Counted from the stretch's first letter, positions 1 to 6,266 are shown. The stretch is DNA of 12,309 nucleotides from Myxococcales bacterium (GCA_020633515.1 JACKDM010000080.1:1-12309); one strand, 5' to 3'. Notes: generated by a model not told the origin, from the letters alone. Translations and numbers: made by a program.

Positions 1-1116
1 CGACCCTTCGGCCCCTATTCGCTGCTCTACCGCATCGCGTCGGGCGGGATGGCCGAGCTGTATCGGGCGCGGCGGGGTGATCGGGACGTGGCGCTGAAGC
101 GGCCGCTGGGCGTCTACAACGACGATGAGCAGTTCATCGTGATGCTGACCGATGAGGCGCGGGTCACGGCGCTCTTCGATCATCCCAACATCGCGCGGAC
201 CTATGAGTTCGGGGTGGTGGACGGGCAGTACTTCCTGGCGATGGAGTACATCGACGGGGTCGATCTGCGGGCGGTCATCCGGCGGGCGGGCGAGCGGCGG
301 GAGCGGGTGGCGGCGGAGACGGCGGCGTGGGTGGTGGAGGCGGCGTTGCGGGGGCTCGATCACGCGCACGGGGCGCGCGATGAGGCGGGGCGGCCGCTGG
401 GGTTGATCCATCGGGACTTCAGCCCTTCGAATATCGTGGTGGCGTACGACGGGCGGGTGAAGCTCATCGACTTCGGGATCGCGAAGGCGCATCTGAATCG
501 GTCGCGGACGCGGGCGGGGTTCATCAAGGGCAAGGTGCGGTACATGAGCCCGGAGCAGACGCGGAGCGAGCCGTTGGATCGGCGCTCGGACGTGTTCTCG
601 GCGGGGGTGGTGCTGTATCAGGCGGTGACGGGGCGGCTGCCGTTCGGGGGGGCGGACGACAACGCGGTGATGGCGGCGGTGCGGGGGGCGGAGCCGGTGG
701 CGGCGAGCGCGGTGGTGGAGGGGCTGGACGGGGCGTTCGACGCGGTGGTGGCGCGGGCTCTGGCGAAGGATCGGGGGGCGCGGTTCGATTCGGCGGCGGC
801 GTTCGCGGACGCGCTGGCGGGGTGGCGGGCGGCGCGGGGGGCGGGCGCGGGGGATGTGGCGGCGGCGGCGTTGGTGGGGCGGATGTTCGCGGCGGAGCGG
901 GCGGAGGCGGACGCGCTGTACGAGGCGTTCGATGAGCGGGCGGGGGCGCGGGCGCCGGGCGAGGAGCGGTCGGGTTATACGCGGCTGGTGGGGTCGGGGC
1001 CGGCGCCGGATCGGCTGACGGCGGAGCTGGACGCGTGGCTCGACGCGCGGCGGCGGGGCGAGGTGTGGGTGGGGCAGGTGATCGGGGACGAGGCCGAGGC
1101 GGTCAGCGAGGAGTGA
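1..1116 (+). CDS. Serine/threonine protein kinase, N-terminus cut by window edge
   Basis: Eukaryotic-type (Hanks) protein kinase that phosphorylates Ser/Thr on proteins. The frame is open from base 1, and the ATG at 49 lies inside the glycine-rich loop (IASGGMAELYRAR, residues 12-24 of the visible part), so the true start is upstream of the window. Visible motifs are the VALK lysine (K33), the helix-C glutamate (E52), the catalytic loop HRDFSPSN (137-144), DFG (157-159), a GKVRYMSPEQ activation segment and the SDVFSAGVVLYQAVTG helix. All catalytic residues are present, so it should be active. After about residue 285 comes a roughly 85-residue Ala/Glu/Arg-rich tail with no transmembrane segment or recognisable sensor domain, which suggests a cytosolic kinase. 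The HRDxSPxN form is common in myxobacterial kinases. Codons end mostly in G (gcg, cgg, gtg), unlike the C-ending genes on the right. It converges on and overlaps the phosphoesterase gene by 14 bp. Its substrate cannot be told. Confidence 0.95.
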   Translation, partial: RPFGPYSLLYRIASGGMAELYRARRGDRDVALKRPLGVYNDDEQFIVMLTDEARVTALFDHPNIARTYEFGVVDGQYFLAMEYIDGVDLRAVIRRAGERRERVAAETAAWVVEAALRGLDHAHGARDEAGRPLGLIHRDFSPSNIVVAYDGRVKLIDFGIAKAHLNRSRTRAGFIKGKVRYMSPEQTRSEPLDRRSDVFSAGVVLYQAVTGRLPFGGADDNAVMAAVRGAEPVAASAVVEGLDGAFDAVVARALAKDRGARFDSAAAFADALAGWRAARGAGAGDVAAAALVGRMFAAERAEADALYEAFDERAGARAPGEERSGYTRLVGSGPAPDRLTAELDAWLDARRRGEVWVGQVIGDEAEAVSEE

Positions 1117-2614
1117 AGGGCTCGGCGCGTTCGGCGACGGTGCACCAGCGCTGGAGCACGGGGATGGGGCGGCGGTAGGGGCCGGGGTGTTCGATGACGA
1201 CGAAGGTGGTGGGGCAGACGCAGGGCTCGTCGGGCGCGTGCGCGGCGTGGTCGTGGGCGAGGAAGCTGCCGGTGTTGAGGTAGAAGGCGCGGTGGTCGTG
1301 GGCCATGCGGCGGCGGACCGGGCGGTGGCTGTGGCCCATGGCGACGACGGGGACGCCGAGGAGCGCGCCGATGGCGCCGGCGGCGCGGTCGAGCTTGGCT
1401 TTGATGTCGCGGGGGTAGCGGCGGCGGAGCGCGCGGACGGCGACGACGCCGATGGCGGCGACGGCGAGGGGGAGCGCGAGGTCGAGGCGGTAGGGCCAGT
1501 CGGTGAGGAGCGCGATGGTGAGCGCGATGAGGATGGCGAGCGCGGTGCTCCATTCGCCCATGCCCATCATCGTGAAGAGGCCGAGGGGGCGGCCCATGAT
1601 CGACTGCGCGCCGAGGGCTTCGAGGCGGTCGAGGGTGGCGGCGTCGAGGCCGTCGCGCCCGGCGAGCTCGGCGAGGCGGCGGCGGTGGGCGGCGTGGGCT
1701 TCTTCGCTTTGGAAGCGGCCGTGTTCGAGGTGGTAGGCGAGGACGCGGGCGAGGAGGTCGCGGTAGAGGGTGAGGCTGCGGAGCGCGCGGGTGAGGCCGA
1801 GGGTGCGGAAGTAGCCGTAGTACTCGCGCACGCCCCAGTGCTCCTTGTCGTGGGTCTGGAAGCCGGGCTGGCGGTTGGCGAAGTAGCGGATCGCGAGGTA
1901 GCTGAGCGGGTGGGTGAGCTCGTCTTCGGCCTGCGGCTTGAGCGGGCAGAGCTGGGGCGGGGTCGCGCAGTAGTCGTCGAAGCGGTGGCCGTGCTCGAAG
2001 TAGATGAGGCCGGGCTGGTAGTAGAACCAGGGGTTGAAGTGGATGCGGGCGGCGAAGGCCTCGGGGGTCTGGGCGTGGCGCTCGTCGCCGAAGTAGAGGT
2101 CGACGAGGCCCTGCACGAGCGTGTCGCGGACGGCGGGCCAGAAGAGCTCCTCGTCGTGGTTGCCCTGCACGATCTCGAGGCGGTGGCCGGCGCCGACGAA
2201 GTCGGCGAGGAAGACGAAGAAGTCGCGGTGGCGCTCCATGAGGCGGCGGAGCTTCCAGACCGACTCGTCCTCGCGGGTGCCGAGGCCATAGAGCGCGGTC
2301 TCGCCCTCGGTGCCGGGCGGGGTCATGGTGACCTGCAGGAAGTCGAGGAGGTCGCCGCCGAGGAGGAGGCGCCAGGGGCGGTCGCCGGCGCGGTGGCGGG
2401 CGAAGTGGTCGAGGAAGCCGCAGATGTGGGCGTCGAGCTCGCCGGCGCGCTTGAGGTACTCGATGCGCGAGTGCTCCTTGCAGGCCTCGCCGAGGTGCAG
2501 GTCGCTGATGATGAGGAGGTTCTCACCCTCGATCGGGCGGGGCTCGTCGTCGGCGGGGAGCTCGACGGGGCGGCGCCGGCGGGCGAGCCCGAGCAGGCGG
2601 CGGACGCGGCTCAT
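1103..2614 (-). CDS. Membrane-associated calcineurin-like metallophosphoesterase
   Basis: Predicted binuclear-metal phosphoesterase of 503 residues. The family's metal ligands appear in order: DLH (D38, H40), GGDLLD (D88), GNHD (N152, H153), EHGH (H208, H210) and GHSH (H428, H430), followed by a LNTGSF strand. The order recalls the LpxH-like branch of the superfamily, but the protein is about twice the length of LpxH, so I do not call it LpxH. Between the HGH and GHSH motifs are about 215 extra residues. They include two hydrophobic segments (about 357-371 and 379-395) forming a probable membrane hairpin, followed by an Arg-rich stretch. The substrate is unknown; a lipid or nucleotide phosphodiester is possible. 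The start ATG shares ATGA with the stop of the upstream gene and has no clear Shine-Dalgarno, so translation is probably coupled. The 3' end overlaps the kinase gene tail to tail. Confidence 0.9.
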   Translation of the reverse strand: MSRVRRLLGLARRRRPVELPADDEPRPIEGENLLIISDLHLGEACKEHSRIEYLKRAGELDAHICGFLDHFARHRAGDRPWRLLLGGDLLDFLQVTMTPPGTEGETALYGLGTREDESVWKLRRLMERHRDFFVFLADFVGAGHRLEIVQGNHDEELFWPAVRDTLVQGLVDLYFGDERHAQTPEAFAARIHFNPWFYYQPGLIYFEHGHRFDDYCATPPQLCPLKPQAEDELTHPLSYLAIRYFANRQPGFQTHDKEHWGVREYYGYFRTLGLTRALRSLTLYRDLLARVLAYHLEHGRFQSEEAHAAHRRRLAELAGRDGLDAATLDRLEALGAQSIMGRPLGLFTMMGMGEWSTALAILIALTIALLTDWPYRLDLALPLAVAAIGVVAVRALRRRYPRDIKAKLDRAAGAIGALLGVPVVAMGHSHRPVRRRMAHDHRAFYLNTGSFLAHDHAAHAPDEPCVCPTTFVVIEHPGPYRRPIPVLQRWCTVAERAEPFTPR

Positions 2615-4214
2615 CCCGGATCGGTGCGCTCGCGGCAGGGCATGTCGCAGACGCGGCGGCGGGCGCAGCCATAGGCGCAGCCGGCGCGGCGGGCGAAGGC
2701 GGTGAGCACGAGGTCGGCGCGGCGCTCGTCGGGCACGGCGACGCGGGCGGCGGCGGCGGCGGCGGCGAGGTCGCCGGGCAGCGTGGCGTAGGGGCGGGTG
2801 AGGAAGCCGAGGCGGTAGAGGGTGTCGCGCACGAGGCGGTCGGGGCGGGCGACGAAGTCGGCGAGGCCGTCGCTCGGGACGCCGCCGATCGCGCCGAGGA
2901 GCGCCATGAGCGCGAAGAGCTCGAGCGTGAAGAGGCCGCGGCCGAGGGCGCGGTCGAGCAGTTCGAAGGCCTCGGCGGCGGTCTTCTGCTTCTCGAGCTC
3001 GGCCGCGAGGTCGGGGTGCTCGGCGCAGCGGCGGGCGACGACCGAGGCGAGCATGAGCGCGCCGGCGTCGGTGATCGCGGGCGCGACCTCGGGCGCGGTG
3101 CCGTCGTGGAGGGCGTCGAGCACCCCGGCGCGGTCGAGCTCGGCGTAGGCGGCGCTCGCGGCGGCCGGCGTGCGGCCGGTCTGGCCGTGCAGCCCGGCGA
3201 GGACCGCGGCGCGGAAGAGGGCGCGGGGCGGGTCCTCCATCCAGTCGTCGGGGCTCGGCGCGCCAGCGGGCGGCGCGGTGTCGGGCGCCTCACCGGCGGC
3301 GGCGAGCTCGGCCCACCAGTCGATGATGCGCTCGCGGGTGATGTTGAGGACGTCCTCGTCGAAGAGGTCGTGCGTCGCGAAGCGCGCGACCGGGACCGGG
3401 CGGTGGCGGCCGATCGGATCGGGGCCGGTGGTGGTCGGCGGCGGCGGGCCGGGGAGGAGCGCGGGGTTGGCGGGGGCCGGCGGGTGCGCGGGGCGGGTCG
3501 CGGCAGGGCGGCTCGGCGCGGCGGGCAGCGGCGCGACCGGCGCGGCGGCGACGGGCGGCGGCTCGCCGGCACCGGCGCGACCGCGGCGGGCGGCGCGCTG
3601 TCGCTCGGGGCGGCGCTCGCGCTCCCCTCCCCCTTCGGCGGCAGCACGACCGGCTCGTCTTCGTCCTCTTCGAGGAAGTCGTCGATGTCGAGCGCGTGCG
3701 CCTTCTCGAGCCAGGGCTTGGCCTGCACGGTGAGCCCGAGGCGGATCCCGACCGGCTTGAGCAGCCCGAGCCCCTGCACGAGCGCGACCCAGGCGCGCAC
3801 CTCGGGGCCGCTGATCCGGTTGCCGGGGTAGGCGAACGAGTCGACGTACTTGAGCAGCTCGTTGGGCGAGTGGACCCGCTCCTCCATGCGCTCGAGCGCG
3901 ACCTTGAACAGCAGCGGGTTGACCGTCCACAGCCGCTCGGTGACGCGGTGGCGCGCCTGGTCGACGCCGGACGCGTCGGCGAGCGAGCGCACGAACGGCG
4001 AGGGCACGATCGGATCGGTGTGGGCCATGCGGAGGAAGCGCAGCAGGTGCGGCAGGCGCTCGCGGCTCCACATGTCGATCTTCTTGAGCCGGGCGCGGAA
4101 GTCCTTGAACGGCTCCCCCTCGGCCGGCATCTGGCGCAGCATCTGGATGAAGCTGTCGATCGCGGCGCGGTACTCGCCGGGGGGCAGACGCGGGAAGTAG
4201 ATGAACTGGGGCAT
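2611..4214 (-). CDS. Unrecognised ~534-residue protein, reading frame broken near 3560
   Basis: I do not recognise this family. From ATG 4214 the first ~217 codons read as a good globular protein: MPQFIYFPRLPPGEYR, then helical segments, then a possible winged-helix-like stretch (ISGPEVRAWVALVQGLGLLK) and an acidic FLEEDEDEP patch. The frame then turns into Arg/Pro/Ser-rich nonsense. Good protein sequence resumes in the neighbouring frame from about 3558 (PPPVAAAPVAPLPAAP linker, then DLFDEDVLNITRERIIDWW and a long helical domain) down to the TGA at 2611-2613. One missing base would rejoin the halves into 534 residues. The C-terminus carries CX3CX5CX3C, a possible zinc or Fe-S site. It precedes the phosphoesterase gene with a 4-base ATGA overlap, so the two proteins probably act together. 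A TAGAGT about 55 bases upstream of the start (4274-4269) is a possible -10. A sequencing error and a real mutation are both possible. Confidence 0.75.
3551..3580 (-). other. Frameshift junction inside the unrecognised gene
   Basis: On the minus strand the N-terminal frame (first bases at 4214, 4211 ...) reads APVPAS up to about 3561. The C-terminal frame (first bases at 3558, 3555 ...) reads PPPVAAAPVAPLPAAP from here on. The change is equivalent to one lost base. Adding a C after 3561 gives AGC CCG CCG CCC GTC and a continuous Pro/Ala linker. The context is a run of CCG/CGC trinucleotides, where single-base indels are easy. I see no X XXY YYZ slippery heptamer, so programmed frameshifting looks unlikely. 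Confidence 0.7.
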
Positions 4215-4326
4215 CGGCTTTCGACCAGGTCGGAGGGTGCCAGGGTGCGCGCGCGGCGCCGGTGAGCGACTCTACCCGCTGCCGCGCGTCGTCGCCAGAC
4301 CTGCCCGCTCGTGGATGGCGACCGGC

Positions 4327-4355
4327 TGGCCGGCGGGGCGGCGACACGCTACCGT
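4327..4355 (+). promoter_or_regulatory. Candidate leaderless promoter of the lipoprotein gene
   Basis: A TACCGT hexamer (4350-4355) fits the TAnnnT -10 pattern and sits 7 bases before the ATG at 4363, so transcription would begin at or beside the start codon. A weak -35 (TGGCCG, 4327-4332; three of six bases match TTGACA) lies 17 bases upstream. No Shine-Dalgarno is present. The same arrangement occurs, more convincingly, before carB. The rest of the 148-bp divergent gap (4215-4362) shows no gene. Confidence 0.35.
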
Positions 4356-4362
4356 GCGGCCG

Positions 4363-5118
4363 ATGAACCGCCGCTCACCGCTGTTCCATGTGCTCACGCC
4401 GATCGCGCTCGTCGCGTGCACCTCGGGTGAGCCGGTGCCGGTCGGGGTGGGCGAGCCGACCGACGTCACGCTCGCGGCGCGCTACACCGTCGAGATCGAG
4501 GTGCTCTCCCAGGGCGATGGCTGCGTGATCGGCGGCCTGACCGCGACCGGCCTCGACGCCGAGGCGCGGGTCGACCAGCGCGGGCGGGCGGTGAGCTGGG
4601 TGCAGCAGGCGCCCGACGCGGTCGGGGCCGACTGGCGGCTCGCGGGGCACATCTGTGAGCCGGCGGGCAATGGCGGCTCGGTGCTGCGGCTACGGGGGGG
4701 TCGCACCGCGGCGGTGACCGCGGGTGACGACTACTGCCTCGTCGACCTGTCGCTGCCGGCGCGCCACTCGGGGCGCGCGCGCGCCGAAGATCGCTGCGGC
4801 GACCCCGACAACGCGGTCGTCGAGCTGCGCTTCGACGCGTGCGGGCGCCTGACGGCCGAGTTCCCGCTCGGGCTGCGCTTCATCGGCGACACCTGCGGCA
4901 GCCAGCCGGAGTGCGCGATCGACGTGCGCTGGATCGCGAGCCCGGTGGGCGAGATCGACGCGGGCGTGGGCTGCGACGACGCGGCGGGCGACGCCGCGAC
5001 GGGCGGCGAGCCGACCGACGCCGATGCGGGCGCGGGAGCCGGGCGCGAAGCCGACGCGGCAGGTGTGGGTGAAGCCGGCGCGACCGACGCTGGCGCGGCA
5101 GCCGAGAGCGGCGGTTAG
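4363..5118 (+). CDS. Cysteine-rich secreted lipoprotein of unknown function
   Basis: A 251-residue protein with a lipoprotein signal peptide: MNRRSP, a hydrophobic stretch, then the lipobox L16-V-A-C19, where C19 would be lipid-modified after signal peptidase II cleavage. The residue after Cys is Thr, not Asp, so an outer-membrane destination is likely if Lol-type sorting applies. The mature part (about 20-205) looks beta-rich and has eight cysteines in spaced pairs, enough for four disulfides in the periplasm or at the surface. The last ~45 residues are low-complexity Asp/Ala/Gly/Glu, as in many myxobacterial lipoproteins. I recognise no domain. The frame is open back to 4201, but the ATG at 4363 is chosen because it gives a clean signal peptide and lies just after a -10-like box. 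It diverges from the minus-strand operon and is followed by the repeat region. Confidence 0.8.
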   Translation: MNRRSPLFHVLTPIALVACTSGEPVPVGVGEPTDVTLAARYTVEIEVLSQGDGCVIGGLTATGLDAEARVDQRGRAVSWVQQAPDAVGADWRLAGHICEPAGNGGSVLRLRGGRTAAVTAGDDYCLVDLSLPARHSGRARAEDRCGDPDNAVVELRFDACGRLTAEFPLGLRFIGDTCGSQPECAIDVRWIASPVGEIDAGVGCDDAAGDAATGGEPTDADAGAGAGREADAAGVGEAGATDAGAAAESGG

Positions 5119-5148
5119 CGCGCCCTTCCCTGCGTCGCACGCACGGAA

Positions 5149-5450
5149 GCAGCAGACGTCAGCGATGGCTGGATCGCCATGCCCCGCGGCAAGCATGCAG
5201 GTGCAGCAGACTCAGCGACGGTTGGCTCGCCATGCCACGCAGCGAGCGCGCGAGCAGACGACCGCTGCATCGCCATGCGCCGCTGCGCGCGCAAAGGCGC
5301 AGCAGACGCCAGCGACGGCTAGTCGCCGTGTCACGCGGCGAGCGTTCGAGTGATGACGCCAGCGACGGCTGAGTCGCCATGCCACGCGGCGAGCGTGCGC
5401 GCGATGACGCCAGCAACGGCTGGATCGCCATGCCACGCGACGAGCGCGCG
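5149..5450. repeat. Six-copy degenerate tandem repeat, unit 51-53 bp
   Basis: Six head-to-tail copies anchored by TCGCC at 5174, 5227, 5270, 5323, 5374 and 5425 (spacings 53, 43, 53, 51, 51). Each unit has three parts: a GCAGCAGACGC or GATGACGC spacer, CAGCGACGGCTGG, and TCGCCATGCCACGCGGCGA with a GCGCGC-like tail. Two small inverted repeats recur: CAGC-N4-GCTG and TCGCC-N9-GGCGA, the latter perfect in copies 4 and 5 and one base off in copies 2 and 6. The third copy has lost about 10 bp. Translated in one register, the unit reads close to DDASDGWIAMPRGERAR (17 residues), but indels and in-frame stops (TAG in copy 4, TGA in copy 5) break it. Copies abut without unique spacers, so it is not a CRISPR array. 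Confidence 0.85.
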
Positions 5451-5660
5451 GCCAGCGACAGCGCGGCGGACGTCTTTGCCGACGAGCGGAGCGTCGCCCC
5501 GCGCAATCAGCGGGACCGACGCTCGACCACACGCGAGCGATGCGTCGAACGCAGTTCGAGATGTCGGTCGCCCGGTTCCGGCGACCAGCGCGGATCGTGA
5601 TCGGAGCGAGAGACAGCCCGAGCGACAAATGAGCCCGTCGGCGCGCCGGTGACGCGCCGT
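5451..5660. other. Non-coding stretch with a run of short inverted repeats
   Basis: No convincing gene is present here: the open frames have Arg/Ser/Thr-rich shadow composition and no start signal. Consecutive perfect inverted repeats are visible: 5480-5484/5492-5496 (CGACG), 5498-5502/5510-5514 (CCCGC), 5520-5525/5534-5539 (CGCTCG), 5545-5550/5554-5559 (TCGAAC), 5566-5572/5580-5586 (GGTCGCC) and 5639-5645/5653-5659 (CGGCGCG). Five-base stems are common by chance at this GC content, but the three stems of 6-7 bases within 67 bp stand out. It could be part of a structured RNA, a set of terminators or binding sites, or chance. Confidence 0.45.
5639..5659 (-). terminator. Possible terminator hairpin of the rpsU operon
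   Basis: A CGGCGCG stem of 7 base pairs with a 7-base loop lies 26 bases beyond the stop codon of the small gene on the minus strand. There is no T-run after it, so it would be at best a weak or factor-assisted terminator. A second hairpin, CGCCGC-TATTT-GCGGCG (5681-5697, plus-strand reading), spans that stop codon itself. Confidence 0.25.
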
Positions 5661-5685
5661 GCTGTGCAGATCGCCGGTGTCGCCG

Positions 5686-5877
5686 CTATTTGCGGCGGTA
5701 GAACACCGTGATCGTCAAGCAGTGGAACTCATTGTCGCTCGACTGGCACACCACGGTGTCGACCACCGTGTACTCCCGATGCCGATCGAGCCACGCCGTG
5801 ATCTTCTCACCGAGCGCGTCACGCTCGAGCGCCTTGGTGGCGCTGAAGACCTTTACCCCGTCGTACCCTGCCACCAC
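5686..5877 (-). CDS. Small conserved-looking protein coupled to rpsU
   Basis: A 63-residue soluble protein with ordinary, non-shadow composition: GVKVFSATKA, then ERDALGEKITAWLDRH (amphipathic helix), then YTVVDTVVCQSSDNEFHCLTITVFYRR (two strands). The strand-helix-strand-strand pattern and the QSSDNEFHCLTI motif with two cysteines (C44, C53) look like a conserved small family, but I cannot name it and give no function. The GTG at 5877 is chosen because AAGG lies 9 bases upstream. A second possibility is the TTG at 5886, which shares TTGA with the rpsU stop. Either way the gene follows rpsU directly (gap of 5 bases or a 4-base overlap), so the two are surely co-transcribed and probably translationally coupled. 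A perfect hairpin surrounds its stop codon. A role linked to ribosomes or translation is an inference from position only. Confidence 0.75.
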   Translation of the reverse strand: MVAGYDGVKVFSATKALERDALGEKITAWLDRHREYTVVDTVVCQSSDNEFHCLTITVFYRRK

Positions 5878-5882
5878 GCCGT

Positions 5883-6125
5883 TCAACCTTGCCGCCGGTT
5901 CCGGGCCCGCATCGCACGACGCCGCTCCTTGCGACGCCGACGCTCTGCCTCACGCTGCTTGCGCTTGCGCTTGACGGAGGGCTTCTCGTAGAAGCGCCGC
6001 CGCTTCAGCTCCTTGTAGACGCCCTCGTGGGCGACCTGGCGCTTGAGGATCTTGATCGCGCGTTCGACATTGTCGCCGTCGACGATCACCTCGAGGGGCC
6101 GGAGGTTGAGTTCAGTCTGACTCAA
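5883..6125 (-). CDS. rpsU: 30S ribosomal protein bS21
   Basis: Small-subunit ribosomal protein bS21, which sits near the 3' end of 16S rRNA and helps translation initiation. The 80-residue product contains the family core PLEVIVDGDNVERAIKILKR, then VAHEGVYKELKRRRFYEKPS, then the highly basic tail (VKRKRKQREAERRRRKERRR) typical of S21. The frame is open to 6212, but TTG 6125 is chosen: GGAG (within AAGGTGGAG, 6140-6132) lies 6 bases upstream and the core begins a few residues later, giving the usual length. A TTG start with such a strong Shine-Dalgarno is notable for a ribosomal protein. A consensus-like promoter and a leader with two hairpins lie upstream. The gene diverges from lipA and is followed at once by the small protein gene. 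Confidence 0.95.
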   Translation of the reverse strand: MSQTELNLRPLEVIVDGDNVERAIKILKRQVAHEGVYKELKRRRFYEKPSVKRKRKQREAERRRRKERRRAMRARNRRQG

Positions 6126-6138
6126 GGGTTTCTCCACC

Positions 6139-6182
6139 TTGCGTGCTTCGCAAATCCCGACGGACCCGGTCAAGCCCGGGTC
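6139..6182 (-). promoter_or_regulatory. Structured 5' leader of rpsU
   Basis: On the minus strand the ~65-base leader can form two hairpins: GACCCGG-N6-CCGGGTC (7 bp, 6182-6163) and TTGCG-N5-CGCAA (5 bp, 6153-6139). The 3' arm of the second overlaps the first two bases of the AAGGTGGAG ribosome-binding region, so it could mask the site. Autoregulatory leaders are usual for ribosomal protein genes, but no known S21-binding leader is matched here; the regulatory role is inferred. Confidence 0.4.
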
Positions 6183-6195
6183 GCAAAGCCGCCGG

Positions 6196-6225
6196 AAGAT
6201 AGGGGAGGCCAAGTCGCGTTGTCAA
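6196..6225 (-). promoter_or_regulatory. Sigma70-type promoter of rpsU
   Basis: Minus strand: a perfect -35 TTGACA (6225-6220), an 18-base spacer and -10 TATCTT (6201-6196), giving a start near 6189 and a leader of about 65 bases before the TTG at 6125. It is the best promoter in the window. A second perfect TTGACA lies 15 bases further upstream (6240-6235) but has no good -10 at the right distance. Confidence 0.7.
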
Positions 6226-6266
6226 GCCGCCCCTTGTCAATTCGCGTCGTTTGTCGCTCAATGACG

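Noticed and set aside
1187..2674. Plus-strand frame of 495 codons opposite the phosphoesterase
   Set aside because: Gly/Ala/Val/Glu-only composition typical of an antisense shadow in GC-rich DNA; the minus strand has clear metal motifs.
3551..3580. Programmed -1 frameshift site
   Set aside because: No slippery heptamer and no A/T-rich slip codons; a simple indel in a CCG/CGC tract is a better explanation.
4201..4362. Upstream extension of the lipoprotein gene
   Set aside because: It would put 54 Arg/Gly-rich residues before a clean signal peptide and would overlap the divergent gene's start.
5149..5450. CRISPR array
   Set aside because: Copies abut without unique spacers, are too degenerate, and no cas gene is nearby.
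5545..5559. LexA (SOS) box
   Set aside because: The centre is 3 bases rather than the 4 of the Gram-positive box, and no SOS gene is adjacent.
5024..5652. Protein-coding frames through the repeat region (both strands)
   Set aside because: Unit spacings of 53 and 43 bp change frame between copies, the composition is shadow-like, and no start signal is seen.
5640..6250. Replication terminus dif site
   Set aside because: The skew change made me look, but no dif-like 28-bp palindrome with an AT-rich centre is visible.
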